From: Belnapia rosea
GTDB lineage: Bacteria; Pseudomonadota; Alphaproteobacteria; Acetobacterales; Acetobacteraceae
Length of the DNA stretch: 64,000 bases
Assembly: GCF_900101615.1 (NCBI RefSeq)
Contig: NZ_FMZX01000004.1
Span: 1 to 64,000, forward strand
Reading direction: 5' to 3'
The notes under the pieces were generated by a model. The model ran no database searches. It saw only the letters and a list, made by a program, of their open reading frames with translations, and was not told where the DNA came from. The stretch's first letter is position 1, and each line of letters starts with the position of its first letter. Both the position numbers and the translations under genes were made by a program. Positions 20,745 through 30,264 of this stretch are shown here, piece after piece.

Positions 20745-21180
20745 AATCCTCGCGGATGTTGGTGACGAGCGGGACGAAAGGCACGTCCCGCCCATTCTGC
20801 AGCCGCAACCCGCGCGCTATCGCCCTCTGGGTCGCGAGGCGGGAGCAGGGAGCTACCTGGCCCGCACCTCCTCAATGGCATCGATGGTGCCGGCATGGGT
20901 GCAGTAGCGGGCCGGGCCACCTCAGGAGGACCGGCTCCTTGCCGGTCACGCGGGCGCAGGCACGCGTCCCGCCGCCAAGTCCTGGAAGGGACCGCTGCCG
21001 ATGATCTCGGGGATCTGCCGGCAGGGTCGGTTGCGGCAAGCCATGCCCGAAGCATGGCTGGTCGCGTAGTTGCTGCGGCGAATTGGATGCGGCCAAGTGA
21101 TGTCGGCATGGGGAACAAAGGTCCGCCTGCGCGCCGCCATGGGCACCGGGCCACTCTCTTGTCGGCGCGCCCCGTGGCAT
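20745..21180 (-). pseudogene. Decayed family-5 solute-binding protein gene
   Basis: The minus strand here has short readable pieces in different frames. One frame gives RPAMLRAWLAATDPAGR. The next frame continues with IPEIIGSGPFQDLAAGRVP. Together these match the central region of peptide-type SBP_bac_5 receptors, where a LAATDP segment is followed by a GSGPF segment. Frame changes and stops break the gene, and neither a full start nor a full domain remains. The rest of the interval is unassigned. It is best read as a remnant of a transporter receptor. Similarity is by eye and should be confirmed. Confidence 0.45.
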
Positions 21181-21215
21181 AAGCGCAGCGCAACTGCTCC
21201 AAGCCCCGCATACCC

Positions 21216-22838
21216 ATGATCCGCCTCGACAACATCAGCAAGCAAAACGGCCAGCAACTCCTCTTCATCGAGGCCTCTGCGGCGCTGCAGAAGGGGGAGA
21301 AGATCGGCCTTGTCGGTCCCAACGGGGCCGGCAAGACGACGCTCTTCCGGATGATTACCGGCCAGGAGCATCCCGACGAGGGTAAGGTGGTCGTCGACCG
21401 GGGCGTCAGCATCGGTTTCTTCAACCAGGATGTGGGCGAGATGTCCGGCCGCAGCGCCGTGTCCGAGGTGATGGACGGCGCCGGCGCGGTGAGCGCCGTG
21501 GCGGCCGAGTTGCAGGCGCTGGAGGCCGCCATGGCAGACCCCGACCGGGTGGATGAGCTCGACAGCATCATCGAGCGCTTCGGCGAGGTGCAGGGACGGT
21601 TCGAGGCCTTGGGCGGCTACGCCCTGGAGGGCAGGGCGCGCGAAGTCCTGGCCGGCCTGAGCTTCAGCCAGGAGATGATGGAAGGCGACGTAGGCGCGCT
21701 GTCGGGCGGCTGGAAGATGCGCGTGGCGCTGGCCCGCATCCTCCTCATGTGCCCGGACGTCATGCTGCTCGACGAGCCGAGCAACCATCTCGACCTGGAA
21801 AGCCTGATCTGGCTGGAGAACTTCCTCAAAACCTATGACGGCGCGCTGCTGATGACCTCGCACGACCGCGAGTTCATGGACCGCATCGTCAACAAGGTGA
21901 TCGAGATCGATGGCGGCGCGCTGACGGCCTATTCGGGCAACTACGCCTTCTACGAGCAGCAGCGCGCGCTGGCCGAGAAGCAGCAGCAGGCGCAGTTCGA
22001 GCGGCAGCAGGCGATGCTCGCCAAGGAGATCAGCTTCATCGAACGGTTCAAGGCGCGCGCCTCGCATGCCGCACAGGTGCAGAGCCGCGTGAAGAAGCTG
22101 GAGAAAATCGACCGGGTCGAGCCGCCCAAGCGCCGCCAGACGGTCTCCTTCGAGTTCCAGCCGGCGCCGCGCTCCGGCGATGACGTGGTGAACCTGAGGA
22201 ATGTCCACAAGCGCTACGGCCAGCGGATCATCTACGACGGGCTGGACCTGCTGGTGCGCCGCAAGGAGCGCTGCTGCGTCATGGGCATCAACGGCGCGGG
22301 CAAGTCCACGCTGCTGAAGCTGGTGACCGGCGCCGCGCAGCCGGATGCGGGGACGGTCACGCTGGGGGGCAGCGTGAAGCTGGGCTACTTCGCGCAGCAC
22401 GCCATGGAGCTGCTCGACGGCGAGCGCACTGTGTTCCAGTCACTGGAAGCCTCCTTTCCCCGCGCGACCCAGGGTTCGTTGCGCGCCCTGGCGGGCTGTT
22501 TCGGCTTCTCCGGTGACGAGGTGGAGAAGAAGTGCCGGGTCCTGTCGGGCGGCGAGAAGGCCAGGCTGGTCATGGCGACGATGCTCTATGACCCGCCGAA
22601 TTTCCTCGTGCTGGACGAGCCGACGAACCACCTGGACATGGCGACGAAGGAGATGCTCGTCGCGGCGCTGTCGCAGTACGAGGGCACCATGCTGTTCGTC
22701 TCGCACGACCGTCATTTCCTGGCCGCGTTGTCCAACCGGGTGCTGGAACTCACGCCCGAGGGCATTCACCAGTATGACGGCGGCTACACGGAATATGTGG
22801 CACGCACGGGCCAGGAAGCGCCTGGCCTGCGGAGCTGA
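21216..22838 (+). CDS. ABC-F family ATPase
   Basis: A 540-residue soluble protein with two ABC ATPase domains and no TM segments, as in ABC-F ribosome-associated factors. Domain 1 has GPNGAGKTT, signature LSGGWKMRVALAR and Walker B VMLLDEPSNHLD. Domain 2 has GINGAGKST, signature LSGGEKARLVMA and LVLDEPTNHLD. A charged linker of about 80 residues (EKQQQAQFERQQAMLAKEIS) joins them and corresponds to the P-site tRNA-interaction motif. The pattern is closest to the YbiT-like branch. Role would be in translation, acting at the ribosomal E site, rather than export. Confidence 0.92.
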   Translation: MIRLDNISKQNGQQLLFIEASAALQKGEKIGLVGPNGAGKTTLFRMITGQEHPDEGKVVVDRGVSIGFFNQDVGEMSGRSAVSEVMDGAGAVSAVAAELQALEAAMADPDRVDELDSIIERFGEVQGRFEALGGYALEGRAREVLAGLSFSQEMMEGDVGALSGGWKMRVALARILLMCPDVMLLDEPSNHLDLESLIWLENFLKTYDGALLMTSHDREFMDRIVNKVIEIDGGALTAYSGNYAFYEQQRALAEKQQQAQFERQQAMLAKEISFIERFKARASHAAQVQSRVKKLEKIDRVEPPKRRQTVSFEFQPAPRSGDDVVNLRNVHKRYGQRIIYDGLDLLVRRKERCCVMGINGAGKSTLLKLVTGAAQPDAGTVTLGGSVKLGYFAQHAMELLDGERTVFQSLEASFPRATQGSLRALAGCFGFSGDEVEKKCRVLSGGEKARLVMATMLYDPPNFLVLDEPTNHLDMATKEMLVAALSQYEGTMLFVSHDRHFLAALSNRVLELTPEGIHQYDGGYTEYVARTGQEAPGLRS

Positions 22839-23393
22839 GCCCGAAAATCCAAATCCGGAGGGTTGTTTCGGGAAGCCCTATGCGCGCCGGAACGACCAAA
22901 CCGGTCTTCTGAAGGGGATGCGGGTCCGTGCCCGGCGTAAACGCTGCGTGGCGCAGCGCAATCCAGCGAAATGGCGGAGGGAGTGCGCCCGGATTCAAAC
23001 CGTCGCCACTCGGCCGACACGGGAGAATCGACAATGCACCAATCTCCGTTCGGCGAAGAACCGCCGCGCCGAGCGGCGCGCTCTGTGCCACCTTGATCCC
23101 CTTTGCCAGCGTGTGCGGGACGGCGAGCCGCGATGGGCCGGCGACCGGCGGCGCAAACTTACCCATAGCTACAATGCGGACGCGGCGACCGCCGAGGGCG
23201 CAGGCTTGGTGCAGGCATCGGGGCCACGACCGCGGGCTGGTTAGCGGCGTCATACACCACAAACCGGGCCCCGATCGCGCGGTGGAAATGGATTTCTCCG
23301 ATCGGGGTCTGTTATCACTGACGCGAACAACAAAAGCACAGACTACCCCCCCTGTGGTCGACAGGAAGGCGGAGGGCCGCAAGGAGGATTATC
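22839..23393. other. Gene-free stretch with a tRNA-like 3' fragment
   Basis: No convincing gene is seen in these 555 bp. On the minus strand 22972-23001 reads like the T-arm and acceptor end of a serine tRNA (ggtttgaatcc, then cactccctccgcca), but the spacing is wrong and the rest of a tRNA is missing. Reading frames here have no recognisable product. It marks the left edge of the accessory island, so a remnant insertion site is possible. Confidence 0.4.
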
Positions 23394-24368
23394 GTGAAGC
23401 GTCGTTCATTACTGCTGCTGCCCCCTTGCGTGGGCTCTCTGCTTCCATTTGGCAGCGTCCGCGCACAGAGTGGGCGGCTGAACCGCCCGGTACAGCTGGT
23501 TGTGCCATACGCGGCTGGTGGCACGACCGATGCCGTCGCGCGCAGGCTAGCCCCAGCGCTATCTCAGCGCGTCTCGCAGCCTGTGATGGTGGACAACCGG
23601 CCAGGAGCGGGCGGCCTTGCAGCGGCTGGCGCCGTCGCACGGGCAGCTCCGGACGGGCATACGCTACTTGCCGTTGATTCCAACATGTTCTTCATTGATG
23701 ATCAAGCTGGCACAATGGGTAGACGGGAGGCGCTCGAGGCGCTTGACCTGCTGGGAGTGGTGGCGGAGACGCCGCTGATCATTGCCGCCAGCCCGAACCA
23801 GCCGATCCGGTCAGCCCGCGACTTGGTCGAGACCTTGAAGCAGGGGAATGCGAGGTTGAACATCTCCGGGGGCGGCACCGGACTGCAAAGCCCAGCATAT
23901 CGCTGCTATACTTTGCTGCAGCGCATGATCAACGCCCGGGCGGACTATGTCCCCTACCGAACCGCGGCGGCGGCCCTGCAAGACACGCTGGCGGGGAGCG
24001 TCCACATCTTCGTCGGCTCCCTTGCCATCGCCGATGAGGCCATCCGGACTGGCAGGTTGATGCCACTAGCTCGGTTAAGCAGCGCTGTCGCTCCGGGTTT
24101 CGAAGCTCTACCGACCCTCGACCAATTTATACCGGGCTTCCGTTTTTCCGTCTGGACGGGGATCATGAGCCCTAGGGGTGCGCCGCAGGCGATCAGGGAC
24201 ATGCTGTCGAGCGATATCATCGCCGCCGCACAAGCGCCGGCATTCCGGGAACAGATCGGCAGCATCGGACTCGTTCCCCTCGCTTTAGGGCGCAGCGAGG
24301 CGATGCAACTTGTCAGGCTAGAGATTGATCTCTGGCTCGACCGGTGGTGCTGCCGCGGCGGCGGCTAA
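23394..24368 (+). CDS. Bug-type (TctC-family) solute-binding protein
   Basis: A periplasmic receptor of 324 residues in the tripartite tricarboxylate Bug family. A signal peptide (MKRRSLLLLPPCVGSLLPFG) precedes the domain, which has LVVPYAAGGTTDAVARRLA and the conserved VMVDNRPGAGGLAAAGAVARAAPDGHTLL. The start is GTG behind a strong aaggagg site. No TctA/TctB membrane genes are adjacent, so it is an orphan receptor, a common state in this family. The last residues (CCRGGG) are unusual and suggest an altered C-terminus. Confidence 0.88.
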   Translation: MKRRSLLLLPPCVGSLLPFGSVRAQSGRLNRPVQLVVPYAAGGTTDAVARRLAPALSQRVSQPVMVDNRPGAGGLAAAGAVARAAPDGHTLLAVDSNMFFIDDQAGTMGRREALEALDLLGVVAETPLIIAASPNQPIRSARDLVETLKQGNARLNISGGGTGLQSPAYRCYTLLQRMINARADYVPYRTAAAALQDTLAGSVHIFVGSLAIADEAIRTGRLMPLARLSSAVAPGFEALPTLDQFIPGFRFSVWTGIMSPRGAPQAIRDMLSSDIIAAAQAPAFREQIGSIGLVPLALGRSEAMQLVRLEIDLWLDRWCCRGGG

Positions 24369-24474
24369 CAGATGGCGGGTATGAAGAAGTCAGCAAGCCC
24401 TTTCGAAGTATCTGCTCCTGAGGCGCGTCAGGCAGCTGCAGGAGAATGCTGCACAGCCTTCGGGGAGAAACAAG

Positions 24475-25503
24475 GTGCCCGATTTCACAGTCGCGCAGAA
24501 CATCACGACGCCTATCATGCTTGGTGCCTTGATTGCCATTGCCCTTTATGGGCTGTACAAGATGGTCATCAGCAAAATTGAGGTGCCTCCCGATAAAGTT
24601 GAGGGATTCAACACTCTAAACAGAGTCCTGAGATTTCTGTTCTGGCTTGCGTTGGTTCTTGGCGCTCTCGCCATCGCTAGCCATACCATCACGACGGTCA
24701 GGGCGATCGAGACTAACGCTGCGAAGATTGAGGATCTCGAGAGAAATCAGGCTTGGCAGCAGCGGGTTTTCTTGCCATTGGCCGAGTCCGGCCTGATGCA
24801 CTTGATCGATAATCGTGACTTTGATGAAGCGGAACGGCTGGTCCGTGTCACACGTGAGAACTTCGGCGCTGAGGCCCGCTCTTGGTACCTCCTTGGACTG
24901 CTTCGCTATGAGCGCGGTCAGCACGCGGCGGCGCTAACAGCCTTTGAGGAAGCAGCCAAAACTGCCGGTCCAGAGGACCGGTTCGCGAACCGCTACCGCC
25001 TTAATCAATCCGGCATGCTGAACCGTCTGGGCCGTTATGATGAGGCTCGCCGCATCGTCGAGCCCCTCCTAGCCCAAGATCCGAACGACCGTTTTTATCG
25101 CCTGAACGCTATTATCGCTTACACCTTCGGCAACCCACGTCAGCTCAGCCTCGGCGGAGAAATGACTGAACGATTCGCCGGCGAGCTGGTCCTTGGGTCG
25201 CCCGTCGGTGGACGCTGTCGTCCCGTCGAGCCGTCGAATGTTGAAATGACAGTCTACGTCCTGCTCCACAGCTTTGCCATCAGCGCCCTGCTGCACATTG
25301 AAGACTCAAAGAGCGAGCCTCGATGGCCAGTGCTTGCCTGCGCCTGCGACATCAATCCAGCGCCCGTACTTGCCTTTCTCTCGAACCAGAGCGCCCACTT
25401 CCGGAATGTCAGCCTGGATCCCGTGCTGCGCGTCTTCGCGGACTTAAAAGCTAAAACTGACCCTTCCTTGCAAATTGCGAACGTTCACCAGAGGTGTGCC
25501 TAG
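24475..25503 (+). CDS. Membrane-anchored TPR-like protein
   Basis: A 342-residue protein with two N-terminal TM segments (about 12-32 and 50-70), a short coiled region and a TPR-like helical region (about 105-210: WYLLGLLRYERGQHAAALTA, then a second repeat with MLNRLGRYDEARRIV). The C-terminal third has no recognised domain. The start is GTG at 24475 behind a ggggaga site. It opens a run of membrane and exported proteins. No named family can be assigned. A scaffold role at the membrane is a guess from TPR biology. Confidence 0.65.
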   Translation: MPDFTVAQNITTPIMLGALIAIALYGLYKMVISKIEVPPDKVEGFNTLNRVLRFLFWLALVLGALAIASHTITTVRAIETNAAKIEDLERNQAWQQRVFLPLAESGLMHLIDNRDFDEAERLVRVTRENFGAEARSWYLLGLLRYERGQHAAALTAFEEAAKTAGPEDRFANRYRLNQSGMLNRLGRYDEARRIVEPLLAQDPNDRFYRLNAIIAYTFGNPRQLSLGGEMTERFAGELVLGSPVGGRCRPVEPSNVEMTVYVLLHSFAISALLHIEDSKSEPRWPVLACACDINPAPVLAFLSNQSAHFRNVSLDPVLRVFADLKAKTDPSLQIANVHQRCA

Positions 25504-25544
25504 CAACCAACGTGCACAGATTCTTCAGAGGAGACGCGTGCAAC

Positions 25545-25766
25545 ATGACTAGGCGTCGCTCTGCCGCACCTGTTGGAAGCCTCCAGCGTCGGTTCACCAG
25601 TCGTCCTGCGGAGCAGGTGCTTACGGCCCCTGTATCCACGGCGCTCTCATACATAGCCGCGATTAAAGCGGCTGGCGCTGGACATGCCGTGCCCGCAGCC
25701 GTCATTGCCAGCATCGGATCCGGCGACTGCTTTGATGCGCGAAAAGGAAGTGACTGTAACCCATGA
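25545..25766 (+). CDS. Possible small ORF, unassigned
   Basis: A 73-codon frame starting at an ATG with a gaggaga stretch about 10 bases upstream. The product is Ala/Ser/Arg-rich with no TM segment or known motif. It lies in the 298 bp between two island genes. It may be chance. Nothing else is seen in this gap. Confidence 0.25.
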   Translation: MTRRRSAAPVGSLQRRFTSRPAEQVLTAPVSTALSYIAAIKAAGAGHAVPAAVIASIGSGDCFDARKGSDCNP

Positions 25767-25801
25767 CCAGCCAAGCTTCGAAAGCGGAGTGGAGATGACG
25801 T

Positions 25802-27769
25802 ATGGCAGCTGGAGACGGGCGCGGTTCTGGGCACGCAGGAGGAGTTTGGGACGCCAAGTCCCGCAGCGCCGACGGAACTGATGAGCCGTGTGTATCACGT
25901 TACGCTAGGCATCCGCCGCGCCGCAGCGTCGCCACGGCGTTGCTCCGCGCGGTTGCGCTACTTGCCCTGGCCGCAGTGCCCGTCCCGGCCGAGGCCGAGA
26001 TGAATCTCTGGCCCGTGGAAAGGCCGTGGGATTTGCAGGGCTGTCTGACGCCCGTCCAGCTAGTCCCGAACCGCACCTATACGATGGTCGTCCGTCCCGA
26101 GCTGCTCGGCGGAGCGGAGGCGCGGTTCCGCGGCAGGCTCGCCGCGGACACCCGGCTCCCGGACACGGCGCGCGCCGTGTCCGGTCCCACTGCCAGACTC
26201 GCCGCGACCGTCACAGCGGCCGAAGCCAGGGTGGACCGGATCGAACTCGAGGACGGCCAGCGCGTCGAGCTCGTCCTCTCGGCGGACAGGACGCCCCCGG
26301 GGCGATTCCTGCTGGAGGGGCCGGCCGCTGTGGTGCTGGAGAGTCCCCTAACCGTCGCGGTCGACGTGCCCGCGGGGACGGACCTGGGGGCGCCGGACCC
26401 GGAGAGAGCGGGCGTGTCGGTCCAGAGGGAAACGGCCGTGCTGATCCCGCGGCTGCCGGGCAGGCTGGGGCCCGTCCAGGTTGCGTTACCTCAGACGGTT
26501 GTCCCACTAGCCCTAGGCCGCGTTGAGCCGGAAGGCGCTCCCCCTCTGAAGCTAGCGAACGTGGACGAGATCATGCCCCGGGTCGCTTCGGGCGATGCCG
26601 GCATCGTCGTTAGATTCGTTGCGAGGCTCCCCGGCGCGAGTCTCAGAGCCGACGCGCGGCGCTTCGACGCGTGCTTCGTGACGGGCGTCGCGCGGACCGC
26701 CCGCTCCCTGGAGGTGAAGCGGGTGAGATACTCCGATCAAGACCCGGGCGAGGCAGAATTCTCCGTCACACTCCCGAGCGGCTTCACCAGCTGGGGCAGT
26801 ATTGGTTCGGCGGGTCGTAGGGACGGTCAGCTTCTCGTCGTCTCGAGCGACGGCGTCTATCTTGGCTCTGGCAGGCTGGAGATAAACAGCCCGCTCGGCT
26901 CGCTCGTTTGGGCGTCGGCAGTGCTGCTTGCCGGCTTAGGGGGGCTCGCCCTGCTCGCGATGCGCAGGTTCGGGACCGGGCGAAATTGGCGCCAGTGGGC
27001 CTTCGGGCTGATCGCCGGTCACGACGGCCAAGCAAGCATCTCCCTATTTCAGATACTGCTGTGGACCCTGGTCCTGATGTTCGCGCTCGTCTATGTTATG
27101 TTCCGAACTGAGGGCCTCATCGCGGTCACGCCCGAAATCATGGGGCTGGTCGGCTTCGCAGGTGCAGGCTCGGTGCTCGGGCGCTGGATCGCGGCGAGCC
27201 GGGCGCCGGGCGCTCCGGCAGCGACCGGGGCAGAGGTGAGGCCGAGGTTCTGGGCGATCCTCGACGCCGGCGACCGGATCGACCTCTACAAGCTCCAACT
27301 GTTCATCTTCACCGTCTTCTCCGCCGCCTACGTCGTTTGGCACGTCGCAAACGACATGGCCTTCCCACCTCTAGGCACGGAGCTCCTGCTGCTGATGGGG
27401 GTCAGCAACGGCACCTACGTCTTCGCTAAGCTGGCCGAGGCCAGCCCACTCCAGAAGGCGCAGGTGCTCAAGGCCGAGCTGGAGATCTTCGGAAAGAGGG
27501 TCAAGGACCTCGAGGCAGAGCAAAAGTCCCTCGTCGAGGAGAAGGCGAGAATCGAAACGCAAGTTGCGGCCGAGGCGGACCCCGTGAAGCGAACCGGGGT
27601 CCAGCAGGCTTTCGCGCCGCGCCTCGACGCGATTGCGGCTCGCCTGAAGGCAGTCGAGGAGAACCCGGGTGCGTCCGCCACCGGCGAGCTTCCCGCGGCG
27701 CGCAAGCAGGTCGAGGAAAAGCGGAAGGAGTACGACGAGCAGATCAAGCTCGCCGCCGGGTCTCCATGA
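25802..27769 (+). CDS. Five-TM membrane protein with periplasmic domain and C-terminal coiled coil
   Basis: A 655-residue protein of no family I recognise. After a long polar leader and a signal-like segment (VATALLRAVALLALAAVPVP) comes a periplasmic beta-rich region of about 300 residues. A TM at about 370-390 follows, then four more TMs in a conserved-looking module: SISLFQILLWTLVLMFALVY, a glycine-rich helix with GSVLGRWI, KLQLFIFTVFSAAYVVWHV and TELLLLMGVSNGTYVFAKL. The last 110 residues are a Lys/Glu-rich coiled coil. The design suggests signalling or mechanical coupling from periplasm to cytosol. It is followed directly by the DUF3616 gene. Confidence 0.7.
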   Translation: MAAGDGRGSGHAGGVWDAKSRSADGTDEPCVSRYARHPPRRSVATALLRAVALLALAAVPVPAEAEMNLWPVERPWDLQGCLTPVQLVPNRTYTMVVRPELLGGAEARFRGRLAADTRLPDTARAVSGPTARLAATVTAAEARVDRIELEDGQRVELVLSADRTPPGRFLLEGPAAVVLESPLTVAVDVPAGTDLGAPDPERAGVSVQRETAVLIPRLPGRLGPVQVALPQTVVPLALGRVEPEGAPPLKLANVDEIMPRVASGDAGIVVRFVARLPGASLRADARRFDACFVTGVARTARSLEVKRVRYSDQDPGEAEFSVTLPSGFTSWGSIGSAGRRDGQLLVVSSDGVYLGSGRLEINSPLGSLVWASAVLLAGLGGLALLAMRRFGTGRNWRQWAFGLIAGHDGQASISLFQILLWTLVLMFALVYVMFRTEGLIAVTPEIMGLVGFAGAGSVLGRWIAASRAPGAPAATGAEVRPRFWAILDAGDRIDLYKLQLFIFTVFSAAYVVWHVANDMAFPPLGTELLLLMGVSNGTYVFAKLAEASPLQKAQVLKAELEIFGKRVKDLEAEQKSLVEEKARIETQVAAEADPVKRTGVQQAFAPRLDAIAARLKAVEENPGASATGELPAARKQVEEKRKEYDEQIKLAAGSP

Positions 27770-27902
27770 GCGCACCGTCTCGCGAGATCGGCCGCCAGGT
27801 GAGACAAACTTGCGAACGTGGCCCCGTCCGGCTGATGCTGCTGGCAAGAAGACATTCAGTGCTACGAAGAGGATCGCGCCGTAGGGTAAGGGAGAAGCTC
27901 CG

Positions 27903-29048
27903 ATGATGCATTCCAGACTCCCGGGCAGCACCAAGCACGTGGCTCTCGCGATGAGCATTATCGCGTGCGTCTCATTTGTCGGTGCGGCATCGGCTCAGCA
28001 ACCGCGAGCAGTGCGACAGGACGGCGTGACAGCGACGACTGGCGGGACCTGTGATGCCTCCGCGGTCGTCGCGGTACCGGCGGCAGATCCCCCGACATGG
28101 CTCGTTGCGAACGATGAGAATGAAAGTCTGCTGGCCATCACCTCTGCCGGTGAGGTGCTGCAGCTCGGCGGCGGCAACCTCCAACAAACGCTGCGCGCCG
28201 ACGATGCGGTGCTTGAACGGATGGGCCGCCCTGACGGCACCGTTCGCAACGTCGTCCGGCGTGGAGAAGCCGATCTCGAGGGGGCAGCTTGGCTTGGCGA
28301 CCACCTGTATTTCATCACCTCGCACGGCCGCAATTCGAGTGGCGAGCGGCGCCCGCGCCGTGAACGACTAGCCGCGGTAGTTGTTGCCCCTGGTCCGGGC
28401 GGATTAGCCGTCCGCCATGCCGAGGGCATGACGCGCTACCCACATTTGCTGCGCGATCTTGCGCAGGTGCCACTGCTGAGCGCCGCTATCGATGTCAGCG
28501 ACAATCCGAACCTCGACCTCCGGCCGGAGGGACGCGGGCTCAACATCGAGGGGCTGGCGGCCGGCTCGGATGGCACCTCGCTACTGATAGGCTTCCGAAA
28601 TCCACTGACGGCTGATCGCAAAGCTATCCTGCTGCCGCTGCTTAACCCTGCGGAGCTCCGGCCCGCGCCCGAAGGTCCGCGTGCGCTGTTTGGCGAGCCG
28701 ATCCTTCTTGACCTTGGGGGGCGTGGCATTCGCAGTATCGAGTACGTGCCTCACCGCAACATCTATCTGATCGTCGCAGGCCTGGCAGGGGACGGCGCGG
28801 ACTTTGCGCTCTATGTCTGGGGCGGGCTCAACCAGCCGTTGGTGCTGGAGCGGTTGAAGGGGGACGAGGCGGTTGTCGGCGACGCTGCGGACCCCTTTCG
28901 TCCGGAGGGACTGGCCATCACCGCAGATGGGCGTCGTATCGTGCTGGTCAGTGACGACGGCGATCGGACCTTCGGGCAACAGCCTTGCAAAGATGTCCAG
29001 CCCGCGGGCAACCGGAGCTTCCGGATCATGCGCCTTGTCCTAGAATGA
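27903..29048 (+). CDS. Secreted DUF3616-like protein
   Basis: A 381-residue exported protein. The signal peptide (VALAMSIIACVSFVGAASAQ) is followed by a region resembling DUF3616: CDASAVVAVPAADPPTWLVA, then NDENESLL, later LEGAAWLGDHLYFITSHGRN, then GLNIEGLAAGSDGTSLLIGFRN and FRPEGLAITADGRRIVLVSDDGD. The repeated blade-like pattern suggests a beta-propeller. Function is unknown, and many such proteins are predicted phytase- or esterase-like. Two adjacent ATGs (27903, 27906) are possible starts. It lies within the exported-protein island. Confidence 0.75.
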   Translation: MMHSRLPGSTKHVALAMSIIACVSFVGAASAQQPRAVRQDGVTATTGGTCDASAVVAVPAADPPTWLVANDENESLLAITSAGEVLQLGGGNLQQTLRADDAVLERMGRPDGTVRNVVRRGEADLEGAAWLGDHLYFITSHGRNSSGERRPRRERLAAVVVAPGPGGLAVRHAEGMTRYPHLLRDLAQVPLLSAAIDVSDNPNLDLRPEGRGLNIEGLAAGSDGTSLLIGFRNPLTADRKAILLPLLNPAELRPAPEGPRALFGEPILLDLGGRGIRSIEYVPHRNIYLIVAGLAGDGADFALYVWGGLNQPLVLERLKGDEAVVGDAADPFRPEGLAITADGRRIVLVSDDGDRTFGQQPCKDVQPAGNRSFRIMRLVLE

Positions 29049-29247
29049 CCGCTGTGCTGACGCGAAGCTGGCACCTTGCCGACCGAGCAGGCTACGGAAG
29101 CCGTCAGATCGAAAGCTGTAGTATTGCATTTGCACCGAACGTGTGGGCCAGGCTGATCGAAGCCTCGCTGCCACAGTTGGGCTATTTGGTTGTTGGTCTC
29201 CTAAGTTTTCAATACAATGACCGAACAACCAAAATCGGAGAGGTTTG

Positions 29248-30111
29248 ATGGCCTTTCTTCTGGCCCGTGGGGCAAAGAACGTCGTCACCGAGGTGCAGCG
29301 TTGGCAGTATTTTCTGCGCCGCCAGGGCCTGGATCAGGTGGGGGCCATCGATGGCGACTTCGGCATGAACACTGAAGTCGCCACCAAATTCTTTCAGGTG
29401 AAAGCCGGCCTTTCCCCAAGCGGGAAGCTCGACGACAAGACGCTCACGCGGGCGCAGGCCATGGGCTACTCCGTGCTCCCGGACGACCATTATCAGAAGC
29501 TGGCGGCCAAAGGCGGGCCAGCGAAACCAGGAGGTCTCCAGAGCCCTTCCGACAAGATCCGGGAGAAGGACTTCGGATGTTTCAAGTTCACCCAGCTCCC
29601 GCTGGCGCAGCGCCCTCGTGCAGAAGCTATTGTCATCAAGGGGAGTTGCGCCGGCTCAGCCGCCGACTGGATCGCAGAAAACATCGTGACCTTCGATATG
29701 CCGCAGTTGCGGTTCGCAGTCGGTTATCACGGCAAATTCCGCTGCCATGAAGCGGCGGAGCCCGTGTTCCGAAAGGTGTTCGCGGCATGGGAAGGAGCTG
29801 ACCTTCTTCACCTCATTATCTCGTACGCCGGTTGCTTCGAGCCGCGCTACAAGTTTGGCAAGGCTCCGCCTGGCGCCAGTGGTCACGGGTCGAAGTCCAG
29901 CAAAGACGTCTCGGACTTGAGCAATCACTCATTCGGTTCAGCCTTCGACATCAACGCCACCCAGAACTGGATTGGAGATACCCCGGCCGATTGGGGGGCG
30001 AAGGGCTGCGTTCGGGAGCTCGTCGCTATCGCAAACAAACACAACATCTACTGGGGCGGCCATTTCACGCAGCCCTTGGACGGCATGCATTTCGAGATCT
30101 CTGCCCTTTAG
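29248..30111 (+). CDS. Peptidoglycan-binding domain plus M15 peptidase
   Basis: A 287-residue predicted peptidoglycan hydrolase. Residues about 10-75 form a PG_binding_1 domain (VQRWQYFLRRQGLDQVGAID, then GDFGMNTEVATKFFQ). Residues about 150-287 form a D-Ala-D-Ala carboxypeptidase-type M15 domain with the zinc motif SNHSFGSAFDIN (His227, Asp234) and the last ligand His281 in LDGMHFEI. No signal peptide is seen, which is unusual for a host cell-wall enzyme and common for phage endolysins or proteins exported another way. The ATG at 29248 follows a ggagagg site. Confidence 0.85.
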   Translation: MAFLLARGAKNVVTEVQRWQYFLRRQGLDQVGAIDGDFGMNTEVATKFFQVKAGLSPSGKLDDKTLTRAQAMGYSVLPDDHYQKLAAKGGPAKPGGLQSPSDKIREKDFGCFKFTQLPLAQRPRAEAIVIKGSCAGSAADWIAENIVTFDMPQLRFAVGYHGKFRCHEAAEPVFRKVFAAWEGADLLHLIISYAGCFEPRYKFGKAPPGASGHGSKSSKDVSDLSNHSFGSAFDINATQNWIGDTPADWGAKGCVRELVAIANKHNIYWGGHFTQPLDGMHFEISAL

Positions 30112-30264
30112 ACTCTGCGGCAAGCTATGGGTGGATTACCCATCCCGAACGGGAGAGGGCCTGGATACACCGTGCTTACCTGAATCGAATAGCGGCTTTC
30201 ACCACGGTTACGGACGTGCGTGACGTTTGGTGCGGACTCAAATTATTGACGTGATCGTCGGGCC

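Noticed and set aside
22972-23001. Possible intact tRNA-Ser gene on the minus strand
   Set aside because: No D-arm or anticodon arm can be placed with normal spacing; only a 3'-end-like fragment is present.
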